This document shows positions 9,253-17,896 of a stretch of DNA of 64,000 nucleotides, piece after piece. The stretch spans positions 1-64,000 of the forward strand of contig JBGCGC010000032.1 of NCBI GenBank assembly GCA_045110475.1, written 5' to 3'. The position numbers and the translations under genes were made by a program. Numbering within the stretch: position 1 is the stretch's first letter; the number at the start of each line of letters is the position of its first letter. The DNA is from Granulosicoccus sp045110475 (GTDB taxonomy: Bacteria; Pseudomonadota; Gammaproteobacteria; Granulosicoccales; Granulosicoccaceae). The notes beneath the pieces were generated by a model. That model saw only the letters and a list, made by a program, of their open reading frames with translations, searched no databases and had not been told where the DNA came from.

Positions 9253-9747
9253 TCAAGCGTCGGACGCAACGTAGCGACCTGACTTGCCGCCACTTTTTTC
9301 CAGCAGACGAATATCTGAAATCAGCATGCCTCTGTCTACCGCCTTGCACATGTCATAGATCGTTGCCAACGCCACCTGAAGTCCGATAAGCGCTTCCATT
9401 TCCACACCTGTCTGGGATCGTGTTTCTGCACGGACATGACAATGAACCTTGTGCGCCTGAGCATCGGGTCTGAAGTCGACCTCGACGCGGGTGAGACCAA
9501 TAGGGTGACAAAGCGGGATCAGGTCGCTGGTACGTTTTGAAGCCATGATTCCTGCCACGCGCGCAATTCCCAACACGTCGCCCTTCTTGTGAGTGCCCGC
9601 GCACACCATGGCAAACGTTTCGGGCAGCATTGCAATACTACCGCCGGCAACGGCAATTCGATGCGTCACCGCCTTGTCACCAACGTCTACCATGTGGGCA
9701 TCGCCGGTGTCGTTAAAATGTGTCAGCCCATCAGTACTTTGCGACAT
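9253..9747 (-). CDS. moaC: Cyclic pyranopterin monophosphate synthase MoaC
   Basis: MoaC makes cyclic pyranopterin monophosphate from the MoaA product in molybdopterin synthesis. The protein has 164 residues, the normal length. It shows family motifs: THKKGDVLGIARVAGIMASK, LIPLCHPIGLT, the QTGVEMEAL segment and YDMCKAVDRGM. The catalytic Lys and Asp are in the last two regions. The gene is transcribed away from moaD/moaE across a short (65-bp) shared control region. No moaA, moeA or mog is in the window, so the pathway genes are split. The product serves any molybdo- or tungsto-enzyme, including the AOR encoded at 29.7 kb. Confidence 0.96.
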   Translation of the reverse strand: MSQSTDGLTHFNDTGDAHMVDVGDKAVTHRIAVAGGSIAMLPETFAMVCAGTHKKGDVLGIARVAGIMASKRTSDLIPLCHPIGLTRVEVDFRPDAQAHKVHCHVRAETRSQTGVEMEALIGLQVALATIYDMCKAVDRGMLISDIRLLEKSGGKSGRYVASDA

Positions 9748-9812
9748 TGCTTACTCGTCAATCCGTTGTATTAGGTATTATCACCCCAGAATATCGTTAA
9801 TCGGATGTGATC

Positions 9813-10046
9813 ATGACCATAAAGGTCAAATTTTTTGCCAGCCTGCGCGAACAACTCAAGGAAGGCGTTAAAGAGGTGGATGCCGGTGGTATCCAGACAA
9901 TCAACGACGTCTGGGAACGTGCAACCGATACCCCGTTGCTACCGTCACACGTACTTTGCTCGGTAAATCTGGAACATCGCGAGCCTCACGAAAGCGTCAA
10001 GGACGGTGACGAGGTCGCCTTCTTTCCGCCAGTGACCGGTGGCTGA
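9813..10046 (+). CDS. moaD: Molybdopterin synthase small subunit MoaD
   Basis: This is a ubiquitin-fold sulfur carrier of 77 residues. It ends in GG (FPPVTGG), which is adenylated and thiocarboxylated to carry sulfur to MoaE. IKVKFFASLREQL at the N-terminus and the segment DGDEVAFFPPVTGG are diagnostic. An in-frame GTG at 9807 gives two extra residues; the ATG at 9813 is preferred. The moaE start at 10051 is 4 nt past the moaD stop, so the two subunits are probably co-translated. Confidence 0.94.
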   Translation: MTIKVKFFASLREQLKEGVKEVDAGGIQTINDVWERATDTPLLPSHVLCSVNLEHREPHESVKDGDEVAFFPPVTGG

Positions 10047-10050
10047 GGTC

Positions 10051-10485
10051 ATGAGTGTCCGGATAGCAGAAGCTGATTTCGATGCAGCTTTTGAACTACA
10101 GCATTTTGAACAAAACCTGCCAACAGGCAGTTTTGGCGCGACAGCCAGCTTCGTTGGTACCATGCGGGATTTTAACGAGGGTACGTCAGTCTCAGCGATG
10201 ACGCTCGAGCATTACCCCGGAATGACAGAAAAACAACTGGCAGAAATCATCGACGATGCCAGGTCTCAATGGGATATTCTTGATGCATTAATTGTGCATC
10301 GGGTTGGCGATATTTTCCCCGGACAACCCATCGTACTAACGGCTGTGTGCTCAGCACACAGGGCGGCGGCATTCGATGCCTGTCGCTTCCTCATGGAAGC
10401 CCTGAAAAGCCGTGCAACGTTCTGGAAAAAGGAAACCCTGAACAATGGAAACCAGCGATGGGTAGAGAAAAATACCCCCGGCTAG
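10051..10485 (+). CDS. moaE: Molybdopterin synthase catalytic subunit MoaE
   Basis: This is a 144-residue catalytic subunit that inserts sulfur into cyclic pyranopterin to make molybdopterin. Recognised motifs are GATASFVGTMRD, LEHYPGMTEKQL, VHRVGDIFPGQPIV, the VCSAHRAAAFDACRFLMEALK segment, and FWKKE, which holds the catalytic lysine. It directly follows moaD; a GTG at 10039 overlapping moaD is a possible longer start. The stop codon TAG at 10483-10485 is also the first three bases of the palindromic repeat that follows. The reading frame therefore ends exactly at the repeat boundary. Confidence 0.95.
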   Translation: MSVRIAEADFDAAFELQHFEQNLPTGSFGATASFVGTMRDFNEGTSVSAMTLEHYPGMTEKQLAEIIDDARSQWDILDALIVHRVGDIFPGQPIVLTAVCSAHRAAAFDACRFLMEALKSRATFWKKETLNNGNQRWVEKNTPG

Positions 10486-10662
10486 GAGCCTGCGGGGCAG
10501 AAAGCGATCGAGTTAGAGTAGCCCAATTTTGAGTCAAATTTTGTGCTCACTTGAGGAGTTTAGCTGGCTAAGTGACGAAAATGAGCGCAAAATTTGGCCA
10601 AAAGTGGGCTGCTCGTAGCTGATTGATTTCTGCGGGGCCGCCTCCGGCCGCGCAGGCTCCTA
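10483..10662 (+). repeat. Nested palindromic repeat, copy B
   Basis: The copy starts at TAGGAGCC (the moaE stop codon) and ends at GGCTCCTA. The right outer arm (about 10627-10660) is complete and GC-rich. The left outer arm (10484-10503) is shortened internally. The inner inverted repeat has 18-nt arms at 10535-10552 and 10579-10596 with two differences. The sequence is nearly identical to copy C at 26837-27031. TA flanks both ends, which fits a TA target duplication. Confidence 0.9.
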
Positions 10663-11256
10663 CTTAAATTTGAGCTTGTTAACATTCATTGGAATTGATG
10701 CCCTGGCGTAAATTCCAACCGGAATTCTATCCGCCTGATTTCGGCTGTAGCCACCCTCATTCCTTTGCGGCCAAAAACAATCGACCGCGCCAGCCAGAGC
10801 TTTGAGACTGATTTTGCGCGATTGCCCCCTGCAGAACCGCCTTCGGCTGTGCAGGCCCCTGCGACCGGATTAGTCGACAAGTCATTCAGGGTGCGTCTGG
10901 TGGGAACTAAAATCATGGTGAAAATGCCAAACACGTATTATCAATGTCCTGCACAATTGCTTTACCATTTTGTCCATCGGTATCTCGAGTGGTGCTGGTT
11001 GTCACGCTAAGTATCGGTTCCGCCCGTTCGGCGGCCGAACTTGGCATAAGCCAGAACCATCTCCCGAAGGGCTGTTCTTGACAAGTTTGTTAGCGCTCAG
11101 TTACACATGGGCAGACGCTGCCAAGATCAAGCGCGGGCCGTGGATGCAATCGTAAATGATTAACTGCCCGGACATCGCGTAGGCAGAACGTACTACCCAA
11201 CATCAATGGACATGGCGTAGTTTGCCTTCAGAACAACCCTCAAGGATCGCAGAGGC
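10663..11256. other. Gene-free region with a decayed repeat arm
   Basis: There is no supportable gene. Positions 10829-10860 match the outer arm of the palindromic repeat at 25 of 32 positions, and all differences are transitions. A short inverted repeat with GTTCGG arms occurs near 11026-11040. The promoter of the protease gene should lie at the right end. Confidence 0.5.
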
Positions 11257-12303
11257 ATGCATAAAGCACTAAAAAAATCAGGGATATTGACGCTTCTGCT
11301 GACCTGCAGCAGTACTGGCATATCGGCTGAAACGCGATCGGCTGCTGCCGACCTGATCTCACCCAGCGCGCGTATTGTCGGTGGTTTTCAGACCAGTATC
11401 GAACAGGTGCCCGCAACCGTAGCATTGTTGAATCGTTCCAGAGTCGAGCTCGACGGAGATTTGTTTCAGGCTCAGTTCTGTGGGGGTACCATTATTGCTG
11501 CACGTTGGGTGTTGACAGCCGCACACTGCGTAACGACGGTTCAAGGCGATGCCAGAACTCCCGATTCCGTGATGGTGCTGGCTGGCAGCACCGATTTGGA
11601 CAATCCCGTCAACCAACCAATCGGCTTGCAGCGCATTATTGTGCATCCGGAGTATCGCAGTGTGGAGCTTGGACGCGATATTGCGCTGCTTCAACTGGAA
11701 AATGACACGTCAGAACAACCGATCGCCCTGAATACAATACCGGCGAGTATGAACGAGGATGCGTTTATTGCCGGCTGGGGAGCGGTTAATTCTCAGGATG
11801 AGGGACGCAGACAGAGTTTTCCCAAGGAGCTTCGTGGAGCTTTTGTGAATCTGACGCCCGGAGATACCTGCGGTAGCCTTTTTCCCGATTACAACGGCTT
11901 CACAAACCAGACCGTCATCTGTGCAGGCGTTGCCGGAGGCGGTAGGGATTCCTGTCAGGGCGACTCTGGCGGACCTCTCTACCGTGTGAATGCTGAAGAC
12001 AATCGAGTGTCGGCAATAACCGGAATCACCAGCTGGGGGATCAGCTGCGGTCTGGCCGAAAATCCAGGTATCTATACCAACGTTTCAACCTACGTACCAT
12101 GGATTCAGGAAAACCTGCGTGCCTCCAATGATGCCGCACAACCTTTGAACGACGGTGTTATGACGCCAACACTCGCATCGGATACTTCCACAATCAATGC
12201 CATAGCAGGGTTTTCTGATGATGGACGCAGTTCTGCTGGCTCTCTCGGCTGGTGGCTACCCCTGATTGGCTTGCTGGTCTGGCGCAGAAGGTGCAAATCC
12301 TGA
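11257..12303 (+). CDS. Secreted trypsin-like serine protease with GlyGly-CTERM-like tail
   Basis: This is an S1-family protease of 348 residues. A signal peptide (residues about 1-26) and short propeptide lead to the activation-type sequence RIVGGFQTS near residue 39. The catalytic triad is visible as LTAAHC (His near 89), DIALLQL (Asp near 141) and GDSGGP (Ser near 236). Cysteine pairs typical of trypsins are present. The C-terminus is the short motif SAGSLGWW, then a hydrophobic segment, then RRRCK. That is the layout of GlyGly-CTERM sorting tails, cleaved by rhombosortase and typical of type II-secreted proteases in gammaproteobacteria. No rhombosortase gene is in the window. The gene stands alone. 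AAGGA lies about 10 nt before the ATG. Confidence 0.92.
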   Translation: MHKALKKSGILTLLLTCSSTGISAETRSAAADLISPSARIVGGFQTSIEQVPATVALLNRSRVELDGDLFQAQFCGGTIIAARWVLTAAHCVTTVQGDARTPDSVMVLAGSTDLDNPVNQPIGLQRIIVHPEYRSVELGRDIALLQLENDTSEQPIALNTIPASMNEDAFIAGWGAVNSQDEGRRQSFPKELRGAFVNLTPGDTCGSLFPDYNGFTNQTVICAGVAGGGRDSCQGDSGGPLYRVNAEDNRVSAITGITSWGISCGLAENPGIYTNVSTYVPWIQENLRASNDAAQPLNDGVMTPTLASDTSTINAIAGFSDDGRSSAGSLGWWLPLIGLLVWRRRCKS

Positions 12304-12310
12304 TCACGCT

Positions 12311-12369
12311 ATCACCAGCTCAGTGCATCGCTGGCATACCAGTTACCTGCCAAAGGCAACGCTGGTGAT
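12311..12369 (+). terminator. Inverted repeat after protease gene
   Basis: Arms ATCACCAGC (12311-12319) and GCTGGTGAT (12361-12369) are perfectly complementary around a 41-nt loop that holds a smaller hairpin. There is no T-run, so a terminator role is uncertain. Confidence 0.3.
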
Positions 12370-12438
12370 GTCGCGGGTCACAGCGGGTGTTTTTTCAGTC
12401 GAGAACTGCATCCCTCATTCCACACCCCTGGAAACGTC

Positions 12439-12954
12439 ATGCAAAACAGTTTTATCCGAATTGCGCTCCTGCTGAGCGCACTATTGAGTAGCGCAGTGAA
12501 CGCCAACCCGCCTGCCAAAGACCTGTCATTGCTCGATCTGCCAATCGGCGAACAGCGAGAAACAACACTGTCGATATTTGAACAACAATGGAGCTCACCG
12601 GCCAGCTGCAGCATAATCAGGACCGGTGTCGGCCTGACACGACGAGCCTATTTTCTTGAGACGTGTGTGTTCAGCAACCCACAAGGCCACAGGTTGTACA
12701 AAGAGACACCAACGTCCGCTATTTACCACTTCCTTGAAAACCAGCTGGTTCAGGTCACCTACCAGTTTGATGAAATAGTGAAACCCGCCCGATTCACACG
12801 TTGTGCAGAGAAGGACGCAAAAAAACTCAAATCCAGGCAAAACAGCGCTAACAACACGATAGTGCAAGGCCTGTCAGTTACCGAGGACTATCAGCTCAGC
12901 GTATCGGATGTCGACATGGTCAGTCAGATTCATGTATTGCGAGAAACTCCCTAA
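12439..12954 (+). CDS. Small secreted protein of unknown function
   Basis: This 171-residue protein belongs to no family I recognise. A clear signal peptide (residues about 1-22, ending SAVNA) sends it to the periplasm or beyond. The mature part contains three cysteines (in SCSII, ETCVF and TRCAEK) that may form a disulfide, and a run of Lys/Arg near residue 130. It follows the protease gene on the same strand after 135 bp. There is no known domain or catalytic motif. A hypothetical label is all that can be supported, though the signal peptide and good coding structure make it a likely real gene. Confidence 0.65.
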   Translation: MQNSFIRIALLLSALLSSAVNANPPAKDLSLLDLPIGEQRETTLSIFEQQWSSPASCSIIRTGVGLTRRAYFLETCVFSNPQGHRLYKETPTSAIYHFLENQLVQVTYQFDEIVKPARFTRCAEKDAKKLKSRQNSANNTIVQGLSVTEDYQLSVSDVDMVSQIHVLRETP

Positions 12955-13001
12955 CTCATCTTGAAACCGGTTTTATCTTGCTCGACTCAAGATTAAAAAA
13001 A

Positions 13002-13190
13002 CTATTCCTTTAAAAGCGTGACGAAACGGGTGTCACGCCCACGCTGTATCAGCACCAGCAATTCTTCAGACGACGATTCGGTGATGGCCTGAAGATCCCT
13101 GCTGGTGCCAACGCTGCGGCTATTTATCGAAAGAATAATATCTCCCGCCCGTCACCGTTTGCCCAAGGCCGCGTTACGCCAACGAGGGAT
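13002..13190 (-). pseudogene. Remnant of a DegP/DegQ-type protease: C-terminal PDZ domain
   Basis: Reading the minus strand from about 13151 to the TAG at 13002-13004 gives 48 codons that look like the end of a Do/DegQ-family PDZ2 domain. It reads AGDIILSINSRSVGTSRDL, then LLVLIQRGRDTRFV and the stop. A TGA lies directly upstream in this frame. In another frame the preceding bases read SLVGVTRPWANG, which fits the segment that normally comes just before GLRAGD in these PDZ domains, so a frameshift is likely. The protease domain and start are absent, and unrelated sequence leads into the chemoreceptor gene. The gene is therefore a broken fragment. Confidence 0.75.
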
Positions 13191-13494
13191 GCAAGCAACA
13201 TCAGCTGCATGCAACACAGTCCGCCGTGCAGATTGTGCAAAACGCTTAATCGCAGAAAATTGACACGACTTGGACAACGCAAGTCATGCAGAAATGCGCT
13301 TAACACGCTTTTTGAGTCGACTCACCAAAAAGATCCTGAAGTCTACTAAAGACCACGGTGTAACCTCAAAAGCACTAGCTCCACTCACACCAGCCGCTAT
13401 CAGCATAAGGGATAGCCAGTTTGGAAGCCCAGTACAAAACACGTTGCATTGCCAATTGAACTCAGAACGACCACGTTCAGCCAACCGAGTGTTC
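13191..13494. other. Leader region of the chemoreceptor gene
   Basis: An open frame continues in-frame upstream of 13495 to 13270, but it reads as low-quality protein with no family likeness. I treat it as untranslated leader. No clear promoter was placed. Confidence 0.4.
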
Positions 13495-16143
13495 ATGAAA
13501 AATCTCCGACTGAAATACAAGTTCACGCTGATTATCCTGCTCGCGGCGTTACCCGCAGTATTTGCCACCTTTCTTCTGGCCAGGCAGGCCTCTGAATCCG
13601 TAGAATTCGCCGCAAAGGAAATTACCGGAAGTGCCTACCTGCAGCCGCTGGCAGCCATTCACGCGTTAGTTGAGGAGCATCGAATTGCCTACTCCAGTTC
13701 TTTGGTAGATAACCTCGAACGAACGTCTGATGTTCGCCGCCAACTTGAAGCAAGCATCAAAGAGATGAATGAAACACACTCAGAACTCGACACAACACTG
13801 AATCTGGGAAGTGCATGGGATGAAAAGCGCGAAAACATAGAATTACTTTTTAATAGCGAGCCAGGCATGAGCTTTGACGAAGCTACGCTACTGCACGATG
13901 AAACCATTAAATCGGTTTCCACATTAGCACTTAAGGTTGGAGACAACTCCAACCTCATACTAGACCCTGAACTCGATAGCTACTACCTGATGGATGCAGT
14001 CGTCATGAAAATTCTGCCTGCTATCTCGGCACTGAATCGTTACAAGGTAGAGTTCACTGAGAAAAGCGGATTCATGTATCAGCTTGATCATCTTTACACG
14101 CTGGAAAAAATTGGCGTGGCTGCCGCACTTGCTATTGACACTATCGACACTGCTGTCTTTCATAACCCTGAGTCTGCAACAAACCTTGATGATGTAAAAA
14201 ATCAGTTCAAGGAGAGTTATACCATTGCACTGGAATCTCTTGAGAGAGTCAGAGTAAATTCAACACCTGCGCTACTGCAACAAGCTTTTGAGGATACTGA
14301 CATCTCGGTTACCAGAGGCTACGAACTCTTCAGCGCAGTCAACGCCGAGCTGCGGCGGCTGTTACAAAATAGAATAGCTGGTGATGAGCGTGAGCGTAAT
14401 CTGATGCTGGCTATTGTACTTTCCACTATTTGCGTCGCCATGCTGTTTACTTTCGTTGTAGGTCGTAGCATCAGCTTAACCATTATCCACGCCAAGACCC
14501 TGGCCGAAGCAATAGCGGACGATCAGCTGGATAACACCATCAAGATCAACGGACGCGATGAACCATCGCAGCTCATGCAGGCACTTGCAATCATGCAGGA
14601 TAAGCTCAATGTACGCATAAACGAAGAACGCCGGCAATCCATTGTCAATGGACGTATCAAACAGGCACTTGATTGCGTATCAAGTCCGGTTCTGGTCGCC
14701 GATGTAGCTCAGAAAATAAATTACTGCAATATTTCGGCTAACCACTTCTTTCAGGAATTCGAAGCTGACATAGCACGCGATATACCGGGATTCTCGCACG
14801 ACGACATTCTTGGTCAGTCCATGGATTTTCTGTGCGAGGGCCAACTAATATCCTCGTCAGATCAACCGAACACCTCGGCAACCGAACTCGATTGCGAAGT
14901 CGGGAACCGGCAATTAAGATTCATTTCCAGTCCTGTTTACAGCGATGAGCATAAAGCCATCGGAACAGTCATCGAAATACGTGATCGCACCGATGAGCAC
15001 GCGGTTGAACTGGCGGTCGGCAAAGATGTCATGGGATTGGTGGAAGATGCGCTACAAGGCAATTTGTCGAGCAGTATCGACGCGAAAGGCAAACCCGATT
15101 TTCTAGTACCTGTGTATAACGGCGTTAACGACATGCTGGGGGTGTGCAATTCAGTTATCTCGAGTGCAGGCGATGTATTCAAACGTCTTGCCAACGGCGA
15201 TTTGAGTCATACCTGGCGCAAGCACAGCACATTGGTTCTCAACGGTCAATTCCTGCAATTACACGATGATGCCAATGCAACGGTTGTACAGCTCTCAGAG
15301 ATGATTTCCAAACTCAAGGACGATGCAACGATTGTCAGTACCAGCGCAGACAGCGTCATCAAGGTCAACAACAAACTGGAAAGCAATGCCATTTCGGCCT
15401 CACAGCAGGCAAACAGCGTATCCACGGCAGTTCATTCAATATCTGGCAATGTCGACTCGATTGCCGGAGCAGCCGAGCAGATGAATGCCAATATCAAGGA
15501 AATTGTCAAGAACACACAGCGTTCGACGACCGTAGCCAGCCAGGCGGCTGAACTGACCCGCGCCGCCGATGATAATGTTACGCAACTGGCATCGTCCAGT
15601 CAGGATATCGGAGCGATGGTCAAGGTCATCAACTCGATTGCCGAGCAAACCAATCTGCTTGCCTTGAATGCAACCATCGAAGCGGCGCGTGCAGGTGATG
15701 CGGGCAAGGGATTTGCGGTGGTTGCCAACGAAGTCAAAGAGCTTGCCAAGGAGACCGCCAAGGCGACCGAAGATATCAGTATGAAGATCCGTGCTATTCA
15801 GAATAAAAGCAGTGGCGCTGCGGAAGGTATCAGGGAGATCGACACCATCGTGCAGCAGATCAATGAACTACAGAAAAATACAGCGTCGTCTATGGAACAG
15901 CAAAGTGCTACAACACAGGAAATCAGCAAGTCGATAAATCATGTTGCCACCGGGACTTCTGGCATTTCGATAGAGATCAACGAACTGGTGCAAGGCACCG
16001 TCGACACCACTCAAGCCGTGGACGAAGCGAAAAGCGAAGTCATGCAACTAAATCAGGTAGCCGGCAACCTACAGTCCATGGTGGATAACTTCAATCTGGA
16101 CGACCATGACCTCACAAGCACTTCTGCGCCAAAGGCAGCTTGA
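13495..16143 (+). CDS. Methyl-accepting chemotaxis protein with HAMP and PAS domains
   Basis: This is an 882-residue chemoreceptor. The chosen start gives a classic N-terminus, MKNLRLKYKFTLIILLAAL, whose hydrophobic stretch is the first membrane helix. A periplasmic mainly helical sensor domain follows to about residue 300. The second membrane helix is near 303-323, then a HAMP domain, then a PAS-like domain (about 395-520). The long cytoplasmic coiled coil carries the invariant hairpin tip: SIAEQTNLLALNATIEAARA and then GKGFAVVANEVKELA, near residues 713-750. It signals to CheA/CheW in response to an unknown ligand. No che genes are near, so it is an orphan receptor. Confidence 0.93.
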   Translation: MKNLRLKYKFTLIILLAALPAVFATFLLARQASESVEFAAKEITGSAYLQPLAAIHALVEEHRIAYSSSLVDNLERTSDVRRQLEASIKEMNETHSELDTTLNLGSAWDEKRENIELLFNSEPGMSFDEATLLHDETIKSVSTLALKVGDNSNLILDPELDSYYLMDAVVMKILPAISALNRYKVEFTEKSGFMYQLDHLYTLEKIGVAAALAIDTIDTAVFHNPESATNLDDVKNQFKESYTIALESLERVRVNSTPALLQQAFEDTDISVTRGYELFSAVNAELRRLLQNRIAGDERERNLMLAIVLSTICVAMLFTFVVGRSISLTIIHAKTLAEAIADDQLDNTIKINGRDEPSQLMQALAIMQDKLNVRINEERRQSIVNGRIKQALDCVSSPVLVADVAQKINYCNISANHFFQEFEADIARDIPGFSHDDILGQSMDFLCEGQLISSSDQPNTSATELDCEVGNRQLRFISSPVYSDEHKAIGTVIEIRDRTDEHAVELAVGKDVMGLVEDALQGNLSSSIDAKGKPDFLVPVYNGVNDMLGVCNSVISSAGDVFKRLANGDLSHTWRKHSTLVLNGQFLQLHDDANATVVQLSEMISKLKDDATIVSTSADSVIKVNNKLESNAISASQQANSVSTAVHSISGNVDSIAGAAEQMNANIKEIVKNTQRSTTVASQAAELTRAADDNVTQLASSSQDIGAMVKVINSIAEQTNLLALNATIEAARAGDAGKGFAVVANEVKELAKETAKATEDISMKIRAIQNKSSGAAEGIREIDTIVQQINELQKNTASSMEQQSATTQEISKSINHVATGTSGISIEINELVQGTVDTTQAVDEAKSEVMQLNQVAGNLQSMVDNFNLDDHDLTSTSAPKAA

Positions 16144-16147
16144 TTCA

Positions 16148-17677
16148 TCAGGACACCTGACGAAGAACAGAATCACTGCCGCCAAATTGGTAGCGTTGCT
16201 CTATCCACTGCTGCAACGCCTGCTCGGTCCCGGCAGGTGTGTGCAAACCTTTTTTACTGCGGCGCCAAAGTATGTCTGCGGCGCTACGGGCCCACTCGTG
16301 CTCGATGAGGTAATCAACCTCAGACTGATAAAGTGGCCCCCCAAAGTGATGACCCAGCTCATCCATACTCGCTGACTCGCCCAACAGGGCGCTTATTCGG
16401 GTTCCGTAGTTTCTGCAGTAGTCGTTAAGTAATACGGTATCCAGCCAGGGATATCGCTCGGCACTCTGCTCGAGGAACCGGTCATAGTTGGCATCCGGGA
16501 TATCGCCACCGGGCAAGGCTTCCGATGATGTCCATGCATTGGATGTAAATTCAAGTTCAGGCTTGAGCATGTCCACTGCCTGCTCAGCCAGCTTCCTGAA
16601 TGTCGTTATCTTGCCGCCATATACCGACAGAATAGGTGCGCCCTTGCGGGTATCCAGATCCAGTTTGTAGTCACGGGTCACTTTGGATGCATTGTCGGAC
16701 GCATCATCATACAGAGGACGAACGCCAGAGTAGGTCCAGACGATTTGCTCTTTGCTGATTGGCGTCTTGAAGTATTCGCTAGCGTTTTCACAGATATACG
16801 CAATCTCGCTATCCTCTATTTTCTCGCTACCCGGCTCTGCCTGTATCTCGACATCTGTAGTGCCCAGCAGCGTGAAGTCATTTTCATACGGTACTGCAAA
16901 CAAAATGCGGTTGTCAGCATTCTGGAAAATATAGGTGTAGGGGTGGTCAAACAGCTTGGGAACGACAACGTGGCTGCCTTTGACAAGCCGCACGCCATGG
17001 CGCGAGTCGTGTTCTTCATCAAGATTGAGCGTCTTCTCTACCCAGGGACCTGAAGCATTAACAATGGCTCTTGCGGTCACGACCGATGCCTGTCCTGAAA
17101 AGTGATCCTGCAGATTAACAGTCCACTGACCGTCGCCACGGACGATATCCGTGCATTCTGTTCGGACTCTGACGTCACAGCCTCGTGCTGCAGCATCCAT
17201 GGCGTTAAGTGTTACCAGGCGCGCATCCTGAACCCAGCAATCGGAGTACTCGAAACCTTTGCTGAATTGCTGTTTAAGCGCTTTTCCCGATACATGCCGG
17301 GTAAGATCGACACCGTTCGACGCTGGTAATAATTTGCGCCCTCCCAGGTGGTCGTATAAAAAAAGGCCCAGCCTGATCAACCACCGCGGTCGCAAGGCTT
17401 TGTGATGAGGCAAGATAAAACGCAAGGGCCAGATGATGTGTGGTGCGGCGCGCAATAACACTTCGCGCTCACTCAGCGCATGGCGCACCAGCATGAAATC
17501 GTAGTGCTCCAGATACCGCAGACCACCATGTACAAGTTTGGTACTCGCGGACGACGTGTGCTGCGCCAGATCATCCTTTTCACACAATAAAACCTTCAAG
17601 CCTCGTCCGGAGGCATCACGTGCGATTCCGGCACCGTTGATGCCGCCGCCAATGACAACAAGATCATAGGTACTCAT
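16148..17677 (-). CDS. glpD: Aerobic glycerol-3-phosphate dehydrogenase GlpD
   Basis: This FAD enzyme oxidises sn-glycerol-3-phosphate to dihydroxyacetone phosphate and passes electrons to quinone at the inner membrane. It has 509 residues, as usual for GlpD. The N-terminal FAD motif GGGINGAGIARDASGRG follows directly on the chosen ATG at 17677. HTSSASTKLVHGGLRYLEH and the C-terminal SVYGGKITTFRKLAE are diagnostic. An upstream in-frame start at 17761 would add 28 residues unlike the family and was rejected. It is the last gene of the glycerol cluster, 219 bp after glpV. A hairpin in that gap may lower its expression relative to the transporter. Confidence 0.96.
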   Translation of the reverse strand: MSTYDLVVIGGGINGAGIARDASGRGLKVLLCEKDDLAQHTSSASTKLVHGGLRYLEHYDFMLVRHALSEREVLLRAAPHIIWPLRFILPHHKALRPRWLIRLGLFLYDHLGGRKLLPASNGVDLTRHVSGKALKQQFSKGFEYSDCWVQDARLVTLNAMDAAARGCDVRVRTECTDIVRGDGQWTVNLQDHFSGQASVVTARAIVNASGPWVEKTLNLDEEHDSRHGVRLVKGSHVVVPKLFDHPYTYIFQNADNRILFAVPYENDFTLLGTTDVEIQAEPGSEKIEDSEIAYICENASEYFKTPISKEQIVWTYSGVRPLYDDASDNASKVTRDYKLDLDTRKGAPILSVYGGKITTFRKLAEQAVDMLKPELEFTSNAWTSSEALPGGDIPDANYDRFLEQSAERYPWLDTVLLNDYCRNYGTRISALLGESASMDELGHHFGGPLYQSEVDYLIEHEWARSAADILWRRSKKGLHTPAGTEQALQQWIEQRYQFGGSDSVLRQVS

Positions 17678-17823
17678 GGCTGAACCTCTTGCTATTTGTG
17701 TGAATACCGATTCCGGCTTGCGCAGCAACGATGGGCGTTCACTGCATCGTCCTTTGGTCACGGCTATATCTATCGTCTCAATGTACGTGACTGACAGCCC
17801 GCCAGACTGGCCAGGAGTAAATC

Positions 17824-17880
17824 AGAAAACACAATGATGCGCTCGACAGGCACACCTCCGAACGCATCATCATGTTTTCT
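17824..17880 (-). terminator. Hairpin between glpV and glpD
   Basis: On the minus strand, arms AGAAAACAT and ATGATGCG pair, with one or two bulges, with CGCATCAT and TGTTTTCT across a loop of about 21 nt. The right side ends in a T-rich tract. It fits a terminator or attenuator after glpV that would leave glpD partly separate. Confidence 0.55.
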
Positions 17881-17896
17881 TACCCGCACTACAAAA

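Noticed and set aside
13270..13494. Longer N-terminus for the chemoreceptor
   Set aside because: The extra 75 residues look like random sequence, and the membrane helix begins just after the ATG at 13495.
17678..17761. Longer N-terminus for GlpD
   Set aside because: The FAD motif begins directly at the ATG at 17677; the extension does not match the family.
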